From the NCBI RefSeq assembly GCF_002368035.1, contig NZ_AP018222.1:5157508-5221507 (forward strand): a DNA stretch of 64,000 bases, written 5' to 3'. This document shows positions 43,286 to 51,427 of the stretch, piece by piece. The DNA is from Nostoc linckia NIES-25 (lineage in GTDB: Bacteria > Cyanobacteriota > Cyanobacteriia > Cyanobacteriales > Nostocaceae). A program made the position numbers and the translations under genes. Below the pieces are notes generated by a model, which was not told the origin of the DNA, did not search any database, and saw only the letters and a program-made list of their open reading frames with translations. Position 1 is the first letter of the stretch; each line of letters starts with the position of its first letter.

Positions 43286-45367
43286 TTATCCCAACAAAAG
43301 ACTACAGAGTTCATCAATTTGTTGGCTTTTTTCAGAAATTAAGCGGTGGGCTACAGCTTGTAGCTGGCGAGTATTTTGTAGTTTCGTATTGTCTATCTCT
43401 TCTAGTTCCTCATCTAAAAATGTTTGAAAACGATAATAAAAACTTTTAGCTTCTCCATCGCTAGATTCAAACAACTGTTCTAATTGTCCAGACACCACTT
43501 CGCTACCACCGTCAAACACAATATTTAAAAGCGGTCTTCCCCATTGCAAGAGTCCCCAATTTTTGACTTCTTTGTAAGGATAGGCGCTCGTCAACGAACC
43601 CGTACCTAAAGAAACTACTAAAATATCCTCTGTATTGAGGACTTGTTTTTCTTTTCTTTTACTACTAGTTTGTGCTTCCAAAATAGCTAAATGGGCTGGA
43701 TTATTAGCAAACACTCCACCATCGATTAAACTATAGGCAATGCCACTATTGTAAGGATCTATAATTCGATGAGGAGCAAAATAAGTAGGAGTGGCGCTAG
43801 TTGCCAATGCTGCATCTAAGAGCGAAAATCCTTTAGATAACTTGCGAACGCTTTTAGATGTTACCTCTTCTTTTTCTAGTTTGTTTGTAAAAAATATTGG
43901 AATTCGTTGCTCGATATCGTAACTAGTTACAAAAACTTCTTTAAGACTACTTTCTAAAAGAGTGTTGCCAAAATATTGGCTTAAAATTTCTTTTTTACTT
44001 TCAGAAGGATATTTTGGTTGGAGAAATATATCCTCTATCGGCCCAAGTATTCTTTCAAAAAATGGCTCGTAAAAGATTTCCACCCCATACTCAAGAAATA
44101 GTTGTACGAGATCCTCAGCTGTGTATTCAGCTAGCGACAAGTTCTCAGATACGTCTGAACTTAATCGCGGTTTAGTTAGTCCCAGTGCTAAAATTCCACC
44201 GCTGGAAGTGCCAGCAATTAAATCAAATAAACTAAATATAGGCTTTTGTGTCCGCCTTTCAATTTCTGCTAAAAGAAATGCAGGAATAATGCCCCGAATA
44301 CCGCCTCCATCAATGGCAAGTATTTTATATTTGGGACCGGCTTTTGTATTCATGGTTTCTGGCGATTCCTCCTGAGTTAATGTTTGTGCTTGTTCGATAT
44401 TTTCGGGATCTTCGGCTTGGTCTGTTGTGGTTTCCTCTTGATATGACTGAACAGTTATCAGGGTTGGGATAATCTCGGATTGTTCGCTGTTTGTTTCTGT
44501 TGGTTTTTCTTTTGGCTCGTCTTCATCGTTGCTAGCTAATGGTATTGTTGCTGCTAATAAATTTGTGGTTATTGTTGAGATATTTTCTTCGGGAATAACT
44601 GCTGTCTCAATTTGAATATCTTCTTGATTGGATGGTTCTGCGGCAAATGGAACTGGATTTGATGATTGTGTTGCAAATGGAATTTCTGCTAAATCCCAAC
44701 TAGGATTCCCACGAAAATTACCTTGATAAGACTTTCCTGCTTTGTTGGTGACAGTTGTTCCTTCGCCGTCATCTAATTTCCAATAGGCTACTAAACCTTC
44801 TTCATCACCAACTATTAGTCCACAACGATGAAGCTGAATTTGTTCATGAGTACAAGGATAATTCCAAATGCTAATGTTTGCTAATTGCCCATTGAAATAA
44901 ACTTGTTTGTGTAAAGTTGCCCCCAGAGTTACAGAACTTGTTGCTTTATTTAAAGATGTGCCTCTGAGAGAATCATTATATTTATTATCATCAAGATATA
45001 CAGTTACTTGACCATTATTAAAAATAATAGCAAAAAAGTGCCATTGTCCTATAGTTAATTCTCCTTGACCAAAAGTTTTGATACCTTTACTAACAGTTTC
45101 ATCAATAAAAACATCTAAGCTTCCTGTTTCACTGATGCCGAACTCAAAATTATCGCTGTATCGCTCTGACGAACGGGCAAAGAATACATTGCGTGTGCCG
45201 TAACTAGTGGATTTATTTGTTAGTTGGTAAGGTTTTATCCATCCTGAAACAGTAAAGGCTGCACTCCCTTGGGCAAAAACACCATCAATATCTTTTCTGC
45301 CAAAATCTATATAATCATGTACCCCATCAAATGTCAAAACTGTTTGTGTATTTAGTAGGTTTGTCAC
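43286..45367 (-). CDS. LamG/concanavalin-like domain fused to patatin phospholipase
   Basis: 693 residues. Residues about 1-215 form a LamG/concanavalin-like jelly roll (FDGVHDYIDFGRKD, AFTVSGWIKPYQ, LVAYWKLDDGEGTTVTNKAGKSYQG). An acidic, Gln/Glu/Thr-rich linker (about 240-345) precedes a patatin domain with oxyanion motif G354-G-G-I-R-G (AIDGGGIRGI), nucleophile G386-T-S388-S-G, and Asp549 in IDGGVFANN. The Ser-Asp dyad is complete, so lipid acyl hydrolase activity is expected. There is no N-terminal signal, so it is probably cytosolic or membrane-associated. Next to a microviridin maturation pair this fusion is unexpected. Expected substrates and targets are unknown. Confidence 0.9.
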   Translation of the reverse strand: MTNLLNTQTVLTFDGVHDYIDFGRKDIDGVFAQGSAAFTVSGWIKPYQLTNKSTSYGTRNVFFARSSERYSDNFEFGISETGSLDVFIDETVSKGIKTFGQGELTIGQWHFFAIIFNNGQVTVYLDDNKYNDSLRGTSLNKATSSVTLGATLHKQVYFNGQLANISIWNYPCTHEQIQLHRCGLIVGDEEGLVAYWKLDDGEGTTVTNKAGKSYQGNFRGNPSWDLAEIPFATQSSNPVPFAAEPSNQEDIQIETAVIPEENISTITTNLLAATIPLASNDEDEPKEKPTETNSEQSEIIPTLITVQSYQEETTTDQAEDPENIEQAQTLTQEESPETMNTKAGPKYKILAIDGGGIRGIIPAFLLAEIERRTQKPIFSLFDLIAGTSSGGILALGLTKPRLSSDVSENLSLAEYTAEDLVQLFLEYGVEIFYEPFFERILGPIEDIFLQPKYPSESKKEILSQYFGNTLLESSLKEVFVTSYDIEQRIPIFFTNKLEKEEVTSKSVRKLSKGFSLLDAALATSATPTYFAPHRIIDPYNSGIAYSLIDGGVFANNPAHLAILEAQTSSKRKEKQVLNTEDILVVSLGTGSLTSAYPYKEVKNWGLLQWGRPLLNIVFDGGSEVVSGQLEQLFESSDGEAKSFYYRFQTFLDEELEEIDNTKLQNTRQLQAVAHRLISEKSQQIDELCSLLLG

Positions 45368-45541
45368 AACGTTCTAATCTCCAAATATAAATAATTAGTA
45401 ATTTTAAATAAAGAATTTAATCTCAATAAAATTAATAGAAAAATCTGACTGTAAACTTTCAAAGCGGTAGGCAATATAGGTACGATCGCATTTATTTTTC
45501 TCTACAAAACGCTGTTACAAAAAGATTTTTTAATTGAGTAC

Positions 45542-46519
45542 CTAATTTTTATTAGTCAGCAATACTTCTGCGATCGCCTGCGAAATCGGATAGTATGGTG
45601 AGTATATTTCCAGCCAAAAAAATTCCCCGACTGGGTTAACTTCGAGGAATACATAACGACCATCAGGGGTGACAATAATATCAATTGCTCCATACTTTAA
45701 GCCAAACCCAGCCATGAGTTTGAGCAACTTTTTCTCAATATCTTCTGGCAAGTTATATGGTTGCCAATTTTTAACTAAGGCTCTGCCCTCTTTGCGCCAG
45801 TCGTAAGTAGATCCTTTCAAGCTTTGGGAATCTACTGCGGCAGTAAATACGCGGTGTCCGACAATAGTTGTCCGCAACTCCAGCGCCTTCGGCACATTTT
45901 CTTGAAAGGTCATCGGACAAAAACGCAACCCTTCCAAATTCTCCAGATCCTCATCTGTAACTGGAGTGGTAAACACAACGTTTTCTCGCCCTTGCTCATC
46001 ATAAATAGCAAAGGAAGAAAGCATCTTGGTAACTATACCTTGCTTACACTCTTGAGCAAATTGCTTAACTGCTTCTGGATTGTTTGAAGTCAGGGTACGC
46101 GGAGTCAAAAGCCCAACTTCTCGCGCAATTTGCAATTGTAGTTGTTTATTATTAGCCCGATCTACATTGAACATTTTATCAAAGTGGAATCCTTGAAGGC
46201 TGGCAATCATACCCCTGACAGTGGCGCGACATTCATTAATTGACGCATCTCTGTATTGCTTATCCATTGAGTCAGGGATTTTTTGTCCGTAGCGCATCCG
46301 CCGATACCAAACTGAGGAAACCTCACTCAAATCTAGCTTCTGTTCGCCATCAGTAATAATTACCCGTTCAGTATCGGCGGAGTAAATGTCTAACTTCACC
46401 TCAGTGGGATATCTGTCTGTATCAAACCGAAATGCTTTTTCTCCTCTAGCTTCAATTTCTTTGATAACTAGAGGAATGCTTTCGTTGTCTTGGCTAAACG
46501 TAACTATTAATACGCTCAT
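45542..46519 (-). CDS. mdnC: Microviridin ATP-grasp ligase, MdnC/MvdD type (ester-forming)
   Basis: 325 residues. Opens MSVLIVTFSQDNESIPLVIKEIEARGEKAFRFDTDRYPTEVKL, which matches MdnC/MvdD as I know it, and later has QLQIAREVGLLTPRTLTSNN, FCPMTFQENVPKALELRTTIVG and the ATP-grasp metal motif FLEVNPVGEFFWLE. MdnC closes the two omega-ester rings (Thr-Asp and Ser-Glu) of the precursor core, using ATP and recognising the PFFARFL leader helix. Start: ATG at 46519 (MSVLIV) is preferred to a frame opening at 46582 that overlaps mdnB. It follows mdnB by 59 nt. Cytoplasmic. Confidence 0.93.
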   Translation of the reverse strand: MSVLIVTFSQDNESIPLVIKEIEARGEKAFRFDTDRYPTEVKLDIYSADTERVIITDGEQKLDLSEVSSVWYRRMRYGQKIPDSMDKQYRDASINECRATVRGMIASLQGFHFDKMFNVDRANNKQLQLQIAREVGLLTPRTLTSNNPEAVKQFAQECKQGIVTKMLSSFAIYDEQGRENVVFTTPVTDEDLENLEGLRFCPMTFQENVPKALELRTTIVGHRVFTAAVDSQSLKGSTYDWRKEGRALVKNWQPYNLPEDIEKKLLKLMAGFGLKYGAIDIIVTPDGRYVFLEVNPVGEFFWLEIYSPYYPISQAIAEVLLTNKN

Positions 46520-46578
46520 AAAAAGTATGAAGTGTGATGTATGTAGATACTGTTTGGGTGGGTTGCCACAGACTAGTA

Positions 46579-47580
46579 TCAACTATTAAATTCTTGATTC
46601 TTTGTTTGAAGTAGGGCATCTGCGATCGCATTTGCAATGGGCAAGTCTAAATCTTTCTCCAGCATTCCCCACTCTCCTACGGGGTTGACTTCCAAAAACA
46701 CATACTCGCCTGATGGTGTGAGGATAAAATCTAAAGAACCAAACAAAAGTCCAAACCTTCCCATAAAAGCTTTGAGACGACGAACTACTTCATCAGGAAG
46801 CTGGTGGTGTTGCCATGCGCCAACTTCAACACCTGGTTTACGCCAATCAACTTTGGCTGCTGCATACACTTCTGCATTTAGCGCTCCCACAAATACATTA
46901 CCATTCACATACACTACCCGTAATTCCTGTTGCTTTGGAATTTGCTCTTGAAAAACCATTGGGCAATAACGCAGTGACTCGGCATCTTGTAAGTCTTCTT
47001 CTTTGACGATGCTGGTATACATAAAAAATGAGGAGTTAGCTTCCATACTGCGGGAAAGAGGAGTTAAAAGCTTGCTCACCATTTTGCCGCTGACTTGTCC
47101 GAAAAACTCTCGTGCTGCTTTTGCCTTATTGGTGACAAGAGTTTTGGGAATAACAAAACCTACCTCAGATGCAATCCTTAGTTGACGCAGCTTGTTACTT
47201 GCATAATCTATCCGCTCTAAATTATCTACCCAAGTAGCTCCCTTGAGACTGTCCCAAAAACCATCTAAAGTTGCTTTTGATTCTCTAATGCAAGCTTCTC
47301 GGAACTTTGGCGCTAATTCTTGACTTAGTTTTGGTTCCCAAATGCGGCGCATCCAGACAGCTTGCACCTGCTCTGTGCTGATATGGTCGTTATATTCTAT
47401 AGTGTGGTAGCTTTTAGACTTGTCAAAATGTGCTGTTAATTGCACTTCTAAAGGAAACTTATCAGTATCTAGACGAAATGGTTGCACCCCTTTTTTTGAC
47501 AAGGCTTCTGCCACTCTATCTATTGTGAAGAAATCACCACTGTGGGTGATTAATAAAACAACATCACGAGACAGGTGCAT
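46579..47580 (-). CDS. mdnB: Microviridin ATP-grasp ligase, MdnB/MvdC type (amide-forming)
   Basis: 333 residues. Opens MHLSRDVVLLITHSGDFFTIDRVAEALSKKG and has QAVWMRRIWEP, LRYCPMVFQEQIPKQQELRVVYVNG and FLEVNPVGEWGMLE, the ATP-grasp core. MdnB forms the Lys-to-acidic side-chain lactam after MdnC has made the esters. It shares the fold with the next gene but differs throughout, as in known MdnB/MdnC pairs. ATG start fits the family. It is 289 nt after the precursor gene on the same strand; that gap carries a HIP1-rich hairpin. Confidence 0.93.
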   Translation of the reverse strand: MHLSRDVVLLITHSGDFFTIDRVAEALSKKGVQPFRLDTDKFPLEVQLTAHFDKSKSYHTIEYNDHISTEQVQAVWMRRIWEPKLSQELAPKFREACIRESKATLDGFWDSLKGATWVDNLERIDYASNKLRQLRIASEVGFVIPKTLVTNKAKAAREFFGQVSGKMVSKLLTPLSRSMEANSSFFMYTSIVKEEDLQDAESLRYCPMVFQEQIPKQQELRVVYVNGNVFVGALNAEVYAAAKVDWRKPGVEVGAWQHHQLPDEVVRRLKAFMGRFGLLFGSLDFILTPSGEYVFLEVNPVGEWGMLEKDLDLPIANAIADALLQTKNQEFNS

Positions 47581-47685
47581 AAGATATTTTCTTTTAGAAT
47601 TTCAGAAAGTGGGTATTAAGAAATACTAGATAGTTGCTTTTAAAAACCGTGAATTGTTGAAGAAGCTAGGAAGAAGGGAAAAGCG

Positions 47686-47757
47686 ATCGCCTCCATGTTA
47701 TGGATAAGATAATATGAAAGCGATCGCCTACGGCGGGCGCTCTGCGCCATCGCGTTT
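47686..47757. repeat. HIP1-containing repeat between mdnA and mdnB
   Basis: Two GCGATCGCCT units, the second followed by ACGGCGGGCGCTCTGCGCC. Typical dispersed cyanobacterial palindrome filler. It could act as an attenuator, letting the precursor be made in excess of the enzymes, but this is only inferred. Confidence 0.55.
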
Positions 47758-47868
47758 ACAAGAGTAGTTTTTAGTTATTTGATAACTGTTACTCTCGGAA
47801 ATACTGATGAACCCAATTACAAGGTATCTTCAAGAGAGGAAAGGTACTTTCAGATGCAGAAGACTAAA

Positions 47869-48003
47869 TTATTTGTCTTCTAAATCTGAAGGATACTTGT
47901 AAGTCCAAGGAACATCTGTTCCTTCAGTAGTTTGCTCTTCCAAGAAACGCGCAAAAAATGGTACTGCTACGACATCCACTGTTTTGGCTGTGTTTGTAGA
48001 CAT
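47869..48003 (-). CDS. mdnA: Microviridin-type precursor peptide
   Basis: 44 residues. Leader MSTNTAKTVDVVAV then the conserved recognition helix P15-F-F-A-R-F-L21, EEQTTEGTD, and the core VPWTYKYPSDLEDK. The core has the TxKYPSD signature: Thr34, Lys36, Ser39 and Asp40, followed by Leu, Glu42 and Asp43. By analogy with microviridin J, esters would join Thr34-Asp40 and Ser39-Glu42, and the lactam would join Lys36 with the last acidic residue. That residue is Asp43, where J has Glu. The product would be a tricyclic ester/amide peptide, most likely a serine protease inhibitor. ATG at 48003 is preferred to a 66-codon frame that begins 22 codons earlier in unlike sequence. No strong RBS is visible. 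Confidence 0.95.
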   Translation of the reverse strand: MSTNTAKTVDVVAVPFFARFLEEQTTEGTDVPWTYKYPSDLEDK

Positions 48004-48072
48004 AGAGTTTTCATTAATGGAAATTATTTCTGCAACTAAAGATATATCATTAATTAAATATATCTTCAAGGT

Positions 48073-48133
48073 CAGTTAAGACAGTTAAGAATTAATGTAA
48101 TTGAGAAAGTTAAGAAAATTAAGAAATTTAAGC
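48073..48133. repeat. GTTAAGA short tandem repeats, block 1, just upstream of mdnA
   Basis: GTTAAGACAGTTAAGAA, then spaced (G/A)TTAAGAAA units. STRR-type heptad repeat. The same CAGTTAAGACAGTTAAGAA string recurs in block 2. Confidence 0.75.
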
Positions 48134-48614
48134 GGATACTCAAGAGAAATTATTTCATAATTATTAATATTAATTAATAAATCTCAACCTATAAAAATTA
48201 TGTTTGATTTGGTGAAAAAATCTCAGTAACGCAGCATTACAAACTTATGGTGCGTTGCGCTATCGCTAACACACCCTACGTCTATTTCAAAAATAAAATA
48301 CTAGTCTTAGATAACACAATACGATTCAGTTAAAGATTTTTTGGAGAACCATAGACCTGTAGAGACTAGCAATTTTAACGTCTCTACATTGTTAGCACGA
48401 TAAAGGTTTTAGTCTTATCTAAACCGTATTACTATATAACAATTTTATTTGATTATTAAACAATTAGGGGTGGGTTTGCCGAGACAATTGTTAGTAATAA
48501 ATAATATTTTAAACTGACCCCTATTTTTACCAATTGTTTTTGCTATTAACTTATGTACAGTGCGTAAGTCCTATATTCGATAGATAATGCCAGTTTTTTA
48601 AATAAAACGCAACA

Positions 48615-48676
48615 ACAGTTAAGACAGTTAAGAAGATAGTCAAAACATTTAATTAAGAAAGTTAAGAAAGTTAAGC
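48615..48676. repeat. GTTAAGA short tandem repeats, block 2
   Basis: ACAGTTAAGACAGTTAAGAA, a spacer, then TTAAGAAAGTTAAGAAAGTTAAG. Near-copy of block 1 about 540 bp away in the same orientation; an inverted half-copy lies near 48995. Confidence 0.75.
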
Positions 48677-48708
48677 CGACACCGCCCACTAAACTCACCA
48701 GCACACTT

Positions 48709-48833
48709 GAGATCTCTTGCAATCAATTGCTTTTTGCACTCTTGTGGTCAAAGGGACTCATCTTTATTGGGGAAAGGGAAAATACCAAACCTTTCCCCCT
48801 TTCCCCTTTTCCCGACTTCTGCAAGAAGCCTTT
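48709..48833. mobile_element. MITE-like repeat TAGACTTCTTGCA family, copy 3 (inverted, degenerate ends)
   Basis: Reads as the reverse of the 27378 copy: starts GAGATCTCTTGCAATC, contains ATAAAG-related and CCAAACCTTTCCCCCTTT strings, and ends CGACTTCTGCAAGAAG. Ends are more diverged than in copies 2 and 4. Confidence 0.75.
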
Positions 48834-49199
48834 GATAGTTTACCTGGTGGTAGTGATGAGCCTGTCATCTTTGAGGTTCAATCAGGGAGATCCTGAAAAA
48901 CTCAGTTGATGTATAACGATTTCAAAATGTGCTTGTTAAAAGAGGTTATAATTTTTATTATTTTTAGTTTAATATACAAGCTACTTAGTTTTTTATTAAC
49001 TGTCTTAACTTTCCTTGATTTTTACTTTTAGCTAAGAGAAGATAAGCTTGCAGATGATACAGTGAATGTTTTTAGCACTATCACTTAGGCGATCGCTCTC
49101 TAGTTTTGCTATTTTTCTTGCTAATTTAACATATTTAGTCTGGCAAAGCGTGTATAGTTAACACTATCATTTACAAAATTAGAAATATCCTCATTTATA

Positions 49200-50372
49200 A
49201 TGATTGACTTGATTATGAGATATCAAGTCGGTGGTAGCCTGAAGTATGATGATTCTACATATATTGTTCGTCAAGCAGACAAACAACTTTATACTGGATT
49301 AAAAACAGGAAACTTTTGTTACGTCTTAGATTGCCACCAAACAGGTAAATCATCTTTACTACACCGCACTATTAAATGCTTAGAAAAAGAAAATTACATA
49401 TGTGTTTATTTGAATTCATCGCTATTAGGTACTAATGAAACTACACCTAGACAATGGTATAAGGGCATTATTCTCAGCTTGTTTCACAAGTTAAATCTGA
49501 CAGAGCAGATCGACTTTGAAATTTGGTGGAAGCAACAATCAGAGCTAGAGCCTGTACAAAAGTTATATAAATTTGTTGAACAAGTGTTGCTGAGAGAAAA
49601 TCAAAATAATCACATTTTTATCTTTATTGATGATATTAATAGCCTGCTAAGTTTGAATTTTCCGGTTAACGATTTTTTTATCTGGATTCGTTACTGTTAT
49701 GAGCAGCAAGCACACAATCGAAGTTTTCAACGTTTGGGTTTTGCTTTGTTTGGTGTAGCCAGTCCATCTAACCTAATTGCCGACCAATATCGAAATCCCT
49801 TTAAGAGCGATCGAGGAATTAAATTATGTGACTTTCAATTACATGAAGCTATGCCCTTACTTGAAGGTTTAGAAGAAGTAGTCACCCAGCCACAGGCAAT
49901 ATTGTCGCATATTATTCATTGGACAAGAGGACAGCCATTTCTCACGCAAAAGCTTTGTCAGTTAGTTGTGCAAGTTGCCTTAGAAAGTTATAAAGGAATG
50001 ATTACTATACCGAACGGTACTGAAGGATATTGGATAGAACAATTAGTGCGATCGCGCATTATTCAACATTGGGAATTCCAAGATGAACCCGAACATCTGC
50101 GTACCATAAGAAATCGCTTGCTTTTTGACGAACACAAAGCAGGAAAGTTATTAAAAATTTATCAACAGGTGTTACAAGGAGAGGAACTAAGGAATATAAA
50201 CCCAGTTGAGAACTTGATACCAGCCGATAATAGTGAAGAACAGACAGAACTGTTGCTATCTGGTTTAGTGGAAAATTATAACGGTTATCTGAGAGTTAAA
50301 AATCAGATTTACTGGAGTGTTTTTACTCCTCAATGGGTATCAAGACAGTTAAAAAATCTTCTCTCTTATTGA
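49200..50372 (+). CDS. AAA_35-family (AAA-like) ATPase
   Basis: 390 residues. The family's start, MRYQVGGSLKYDDSTYIVRQADKQLYTGLKTGNFCYVL, is at residues 6-44, with the Walker A-like D-C-H-Q-T-G-K-S-S-L and Walker B-like IFIFIDDINSLL. The rest is the winged/sensor region (FTRGQPFLTQKLCQLVVQ). AAA_35 proteins in cyanobacteria usually carry WD40, peptidase or TPR effector tails; this one ends soon after the ATPase, so is a stand-alone form. Function unknown; STAND-like signalling is possible. Start at 49200 or at the in-frame Met at 49215 (MRYQVGG). Confidence 0.82.
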   Translation: MIDLIMRYQVGGSLKYDDSTYIVRQADKQLYTGLKTGNFCYVLDCHQTGKSSLLHRTIKCLEKENYICVYLNSSLLGTNETTPRQWYKGIILSLFHKLNLTEQIDFEIWWKQQSELEPVQKLYKFVEQVLLRENQNNHIFIFIDDINSLLSLNFPVNDFFIWIRYCYEQQAHNRSFQRLGFALFGVASPSNLIADQYRNPFKSDRGIKLCDFQLHEAMPLLEGLEEVVTQPQAILSHIIHWTRGQPFLTQKLCQLVVQVALESYKGMITIPNGTEGYWIEQLVRSRIIQHWEFQDEPEHLRTIRNRLLFDEHKAGKLLKIYQQVLQGEELRNINPVENLIPADNSEEQTELLLSGLVENYNGYLRVKNQIYWSVFTPQWVSRQLKNLLSY

Positions 50373-50473
50373 TAGGAGTTAATAATCAGAATACATCTGT
50401 TAGATAAGTTTTGCATAGCTTATCTGGCAAAAAAGCATAAATTATAGGACTAATATTTGATTTTTGAAAAGAT

Positions 50474-50556
50474 ACGTAGGGTGCGTTAGCGACAGGGTAA
50501 CGCACGATTATTAAGACTTTGGTGCGTTACGGCTTACGCCTAACACACCCTACAAA
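50474..50556. repeat. GTAGGGTGCGTTAGCG / TTAGGCGTAAGCC-type palindromic element
   Basis: TAGGGTGCGTTAGCGACAGG, a centre, then CTTACGCCTAACACACCCTA. Imperfect hairpin; related copies near 48250 and 53183-53303. Common in Nostocales intergenic DNA. Confidence 0.75.
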
Positions 50557-50786
50557 TACTTAGATTTTTCAGAAATCAAATATGATTCCTATATCACTAA
50601 TACCAATTTGAAAAAAGAATGTGACAGATAGATTGGGTGGAGGCGAAAAGCTTTGCGCCCCTACAGATTTTTGATCTATTGCAAAGATTTTTTGAAATAG
50701 TATAAATTAAACCTATCTTGAAAATATTTCTTTCCTAGTTACCAGTCCCCAGTCCCTATTTTCAAGGCAGGCTTACTATACACCAT

Positions 50787-50935
50787 CTAGGGCGTGTTTT
50801 CAAAGTCTTAGATCTCCCCAACCCCCCGATAAATTGGGGGACAAAGAGTCTCTTAAAGTCCCCCAATTTATCGGGGGATTTAGGGGGATCTAAAAAGTTA
50901 GGAGGCTAAACAAATAGTTTGAAAACACGCCCTAG
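50787..50935. mobile_element. MITE with CTAGGGCGTGTTTTCAAA ends
   Basis: 149 bp with perfect 18-bp terminal inverted repeats, CTAGGGCGTGTTTTCAAA and its reverse complement. Inside is a second hairpin, arms CCCCGATAAATTGGGGGAC and GTCCCCCAATTTATCGGGG. TA at each terminus suggests a TA target duplication of the IS630/Tc1 type. No ORF. Confidence 0.9.
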
Positions 50936-51194
50936 TCGTATATCTTTGACTTTTCTTGTGCATAATTATCTGCCAAGTTTTCAACCAAGTCTCGATGAAA
51001 ATATTTACGTAACTATTAATACTCAGTATTTATAGTTTTACTAAAGCGATAATATTTTTGCAACACACAAATAAAAGCCATAAGTTATACAAATCAAAAA
51101 TATTATCTTACTGAATTACATTTGTACAAATTCAGGTAAATACAAAAACTTCATTTCTTCAGAGAGTTTTTGCAAGACAACTATCCAGCGAGTG

Positions 51195-51230
51195 GAAAAG
51201 TAAGAAAAGTAAGAAAAGTAAGAAAAGTAG
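51195..51230. repeat. 9-bp tandem repeat GAAAAGTAA, four units
   Basis: GAAAAGTAA x3 then GAAAAGTAG, 195 bp before the start of the 51428 gene. Perfect units, so young or constrained. May be an STRR or a multi-site operator. Confidence 0.85.
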
Positions 51231-51427
51231 CAAAAATAGATGATTGATATCAGTGTTTACTGTCAAGCTAGTATAATGTAACTTGCGCTTATTATAATTC
51301 CAATAAATTTTAGGAAAAAATTAAATGCCACCGTATCAAAATTGCTACGTAACATTCTAGTTCCAGTAGATAAATAAAAAAAATTATTGCTTGTGACACT
51401 GATTTCTAATAAATATCTGGAGCAGCA

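Larger units (their letters stand above)
48004..49199. other. Repeat-rich intergenic region upstream of mdnA
   Basis: 1.2 kb without a supported gene. Holds the GTTAAGA tandem blocks, a TGCGTTGCGCTATCGCTAAC hairpin near 48251, a short relative of the TAGAGAC palindrome near 48360, the inverted MITE at 48709-48833, and an inverted GTTAAGACAGTTAA near 48995. Promoters for leftward mdnA and rightward 49200 should lie here. Confidence 0.55.
50373..51427. other. Repeat-rich intergenic region between the AAA_35 genes
   Basis: About 1 kb with three repeats listed separately and a decayed TGCGCCCCTACAG palindrome half near 50655. AT-rich elsewhere. No gene seen. Confidence 0.5.

Noticed and set aside
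48073..48676. GTTAAGA blocks as a CRISPR array
   Set aside because: Units are 7-8 nt without unique spacers of regular size; it is STRR type, not CRISPR. No cas genes seen.
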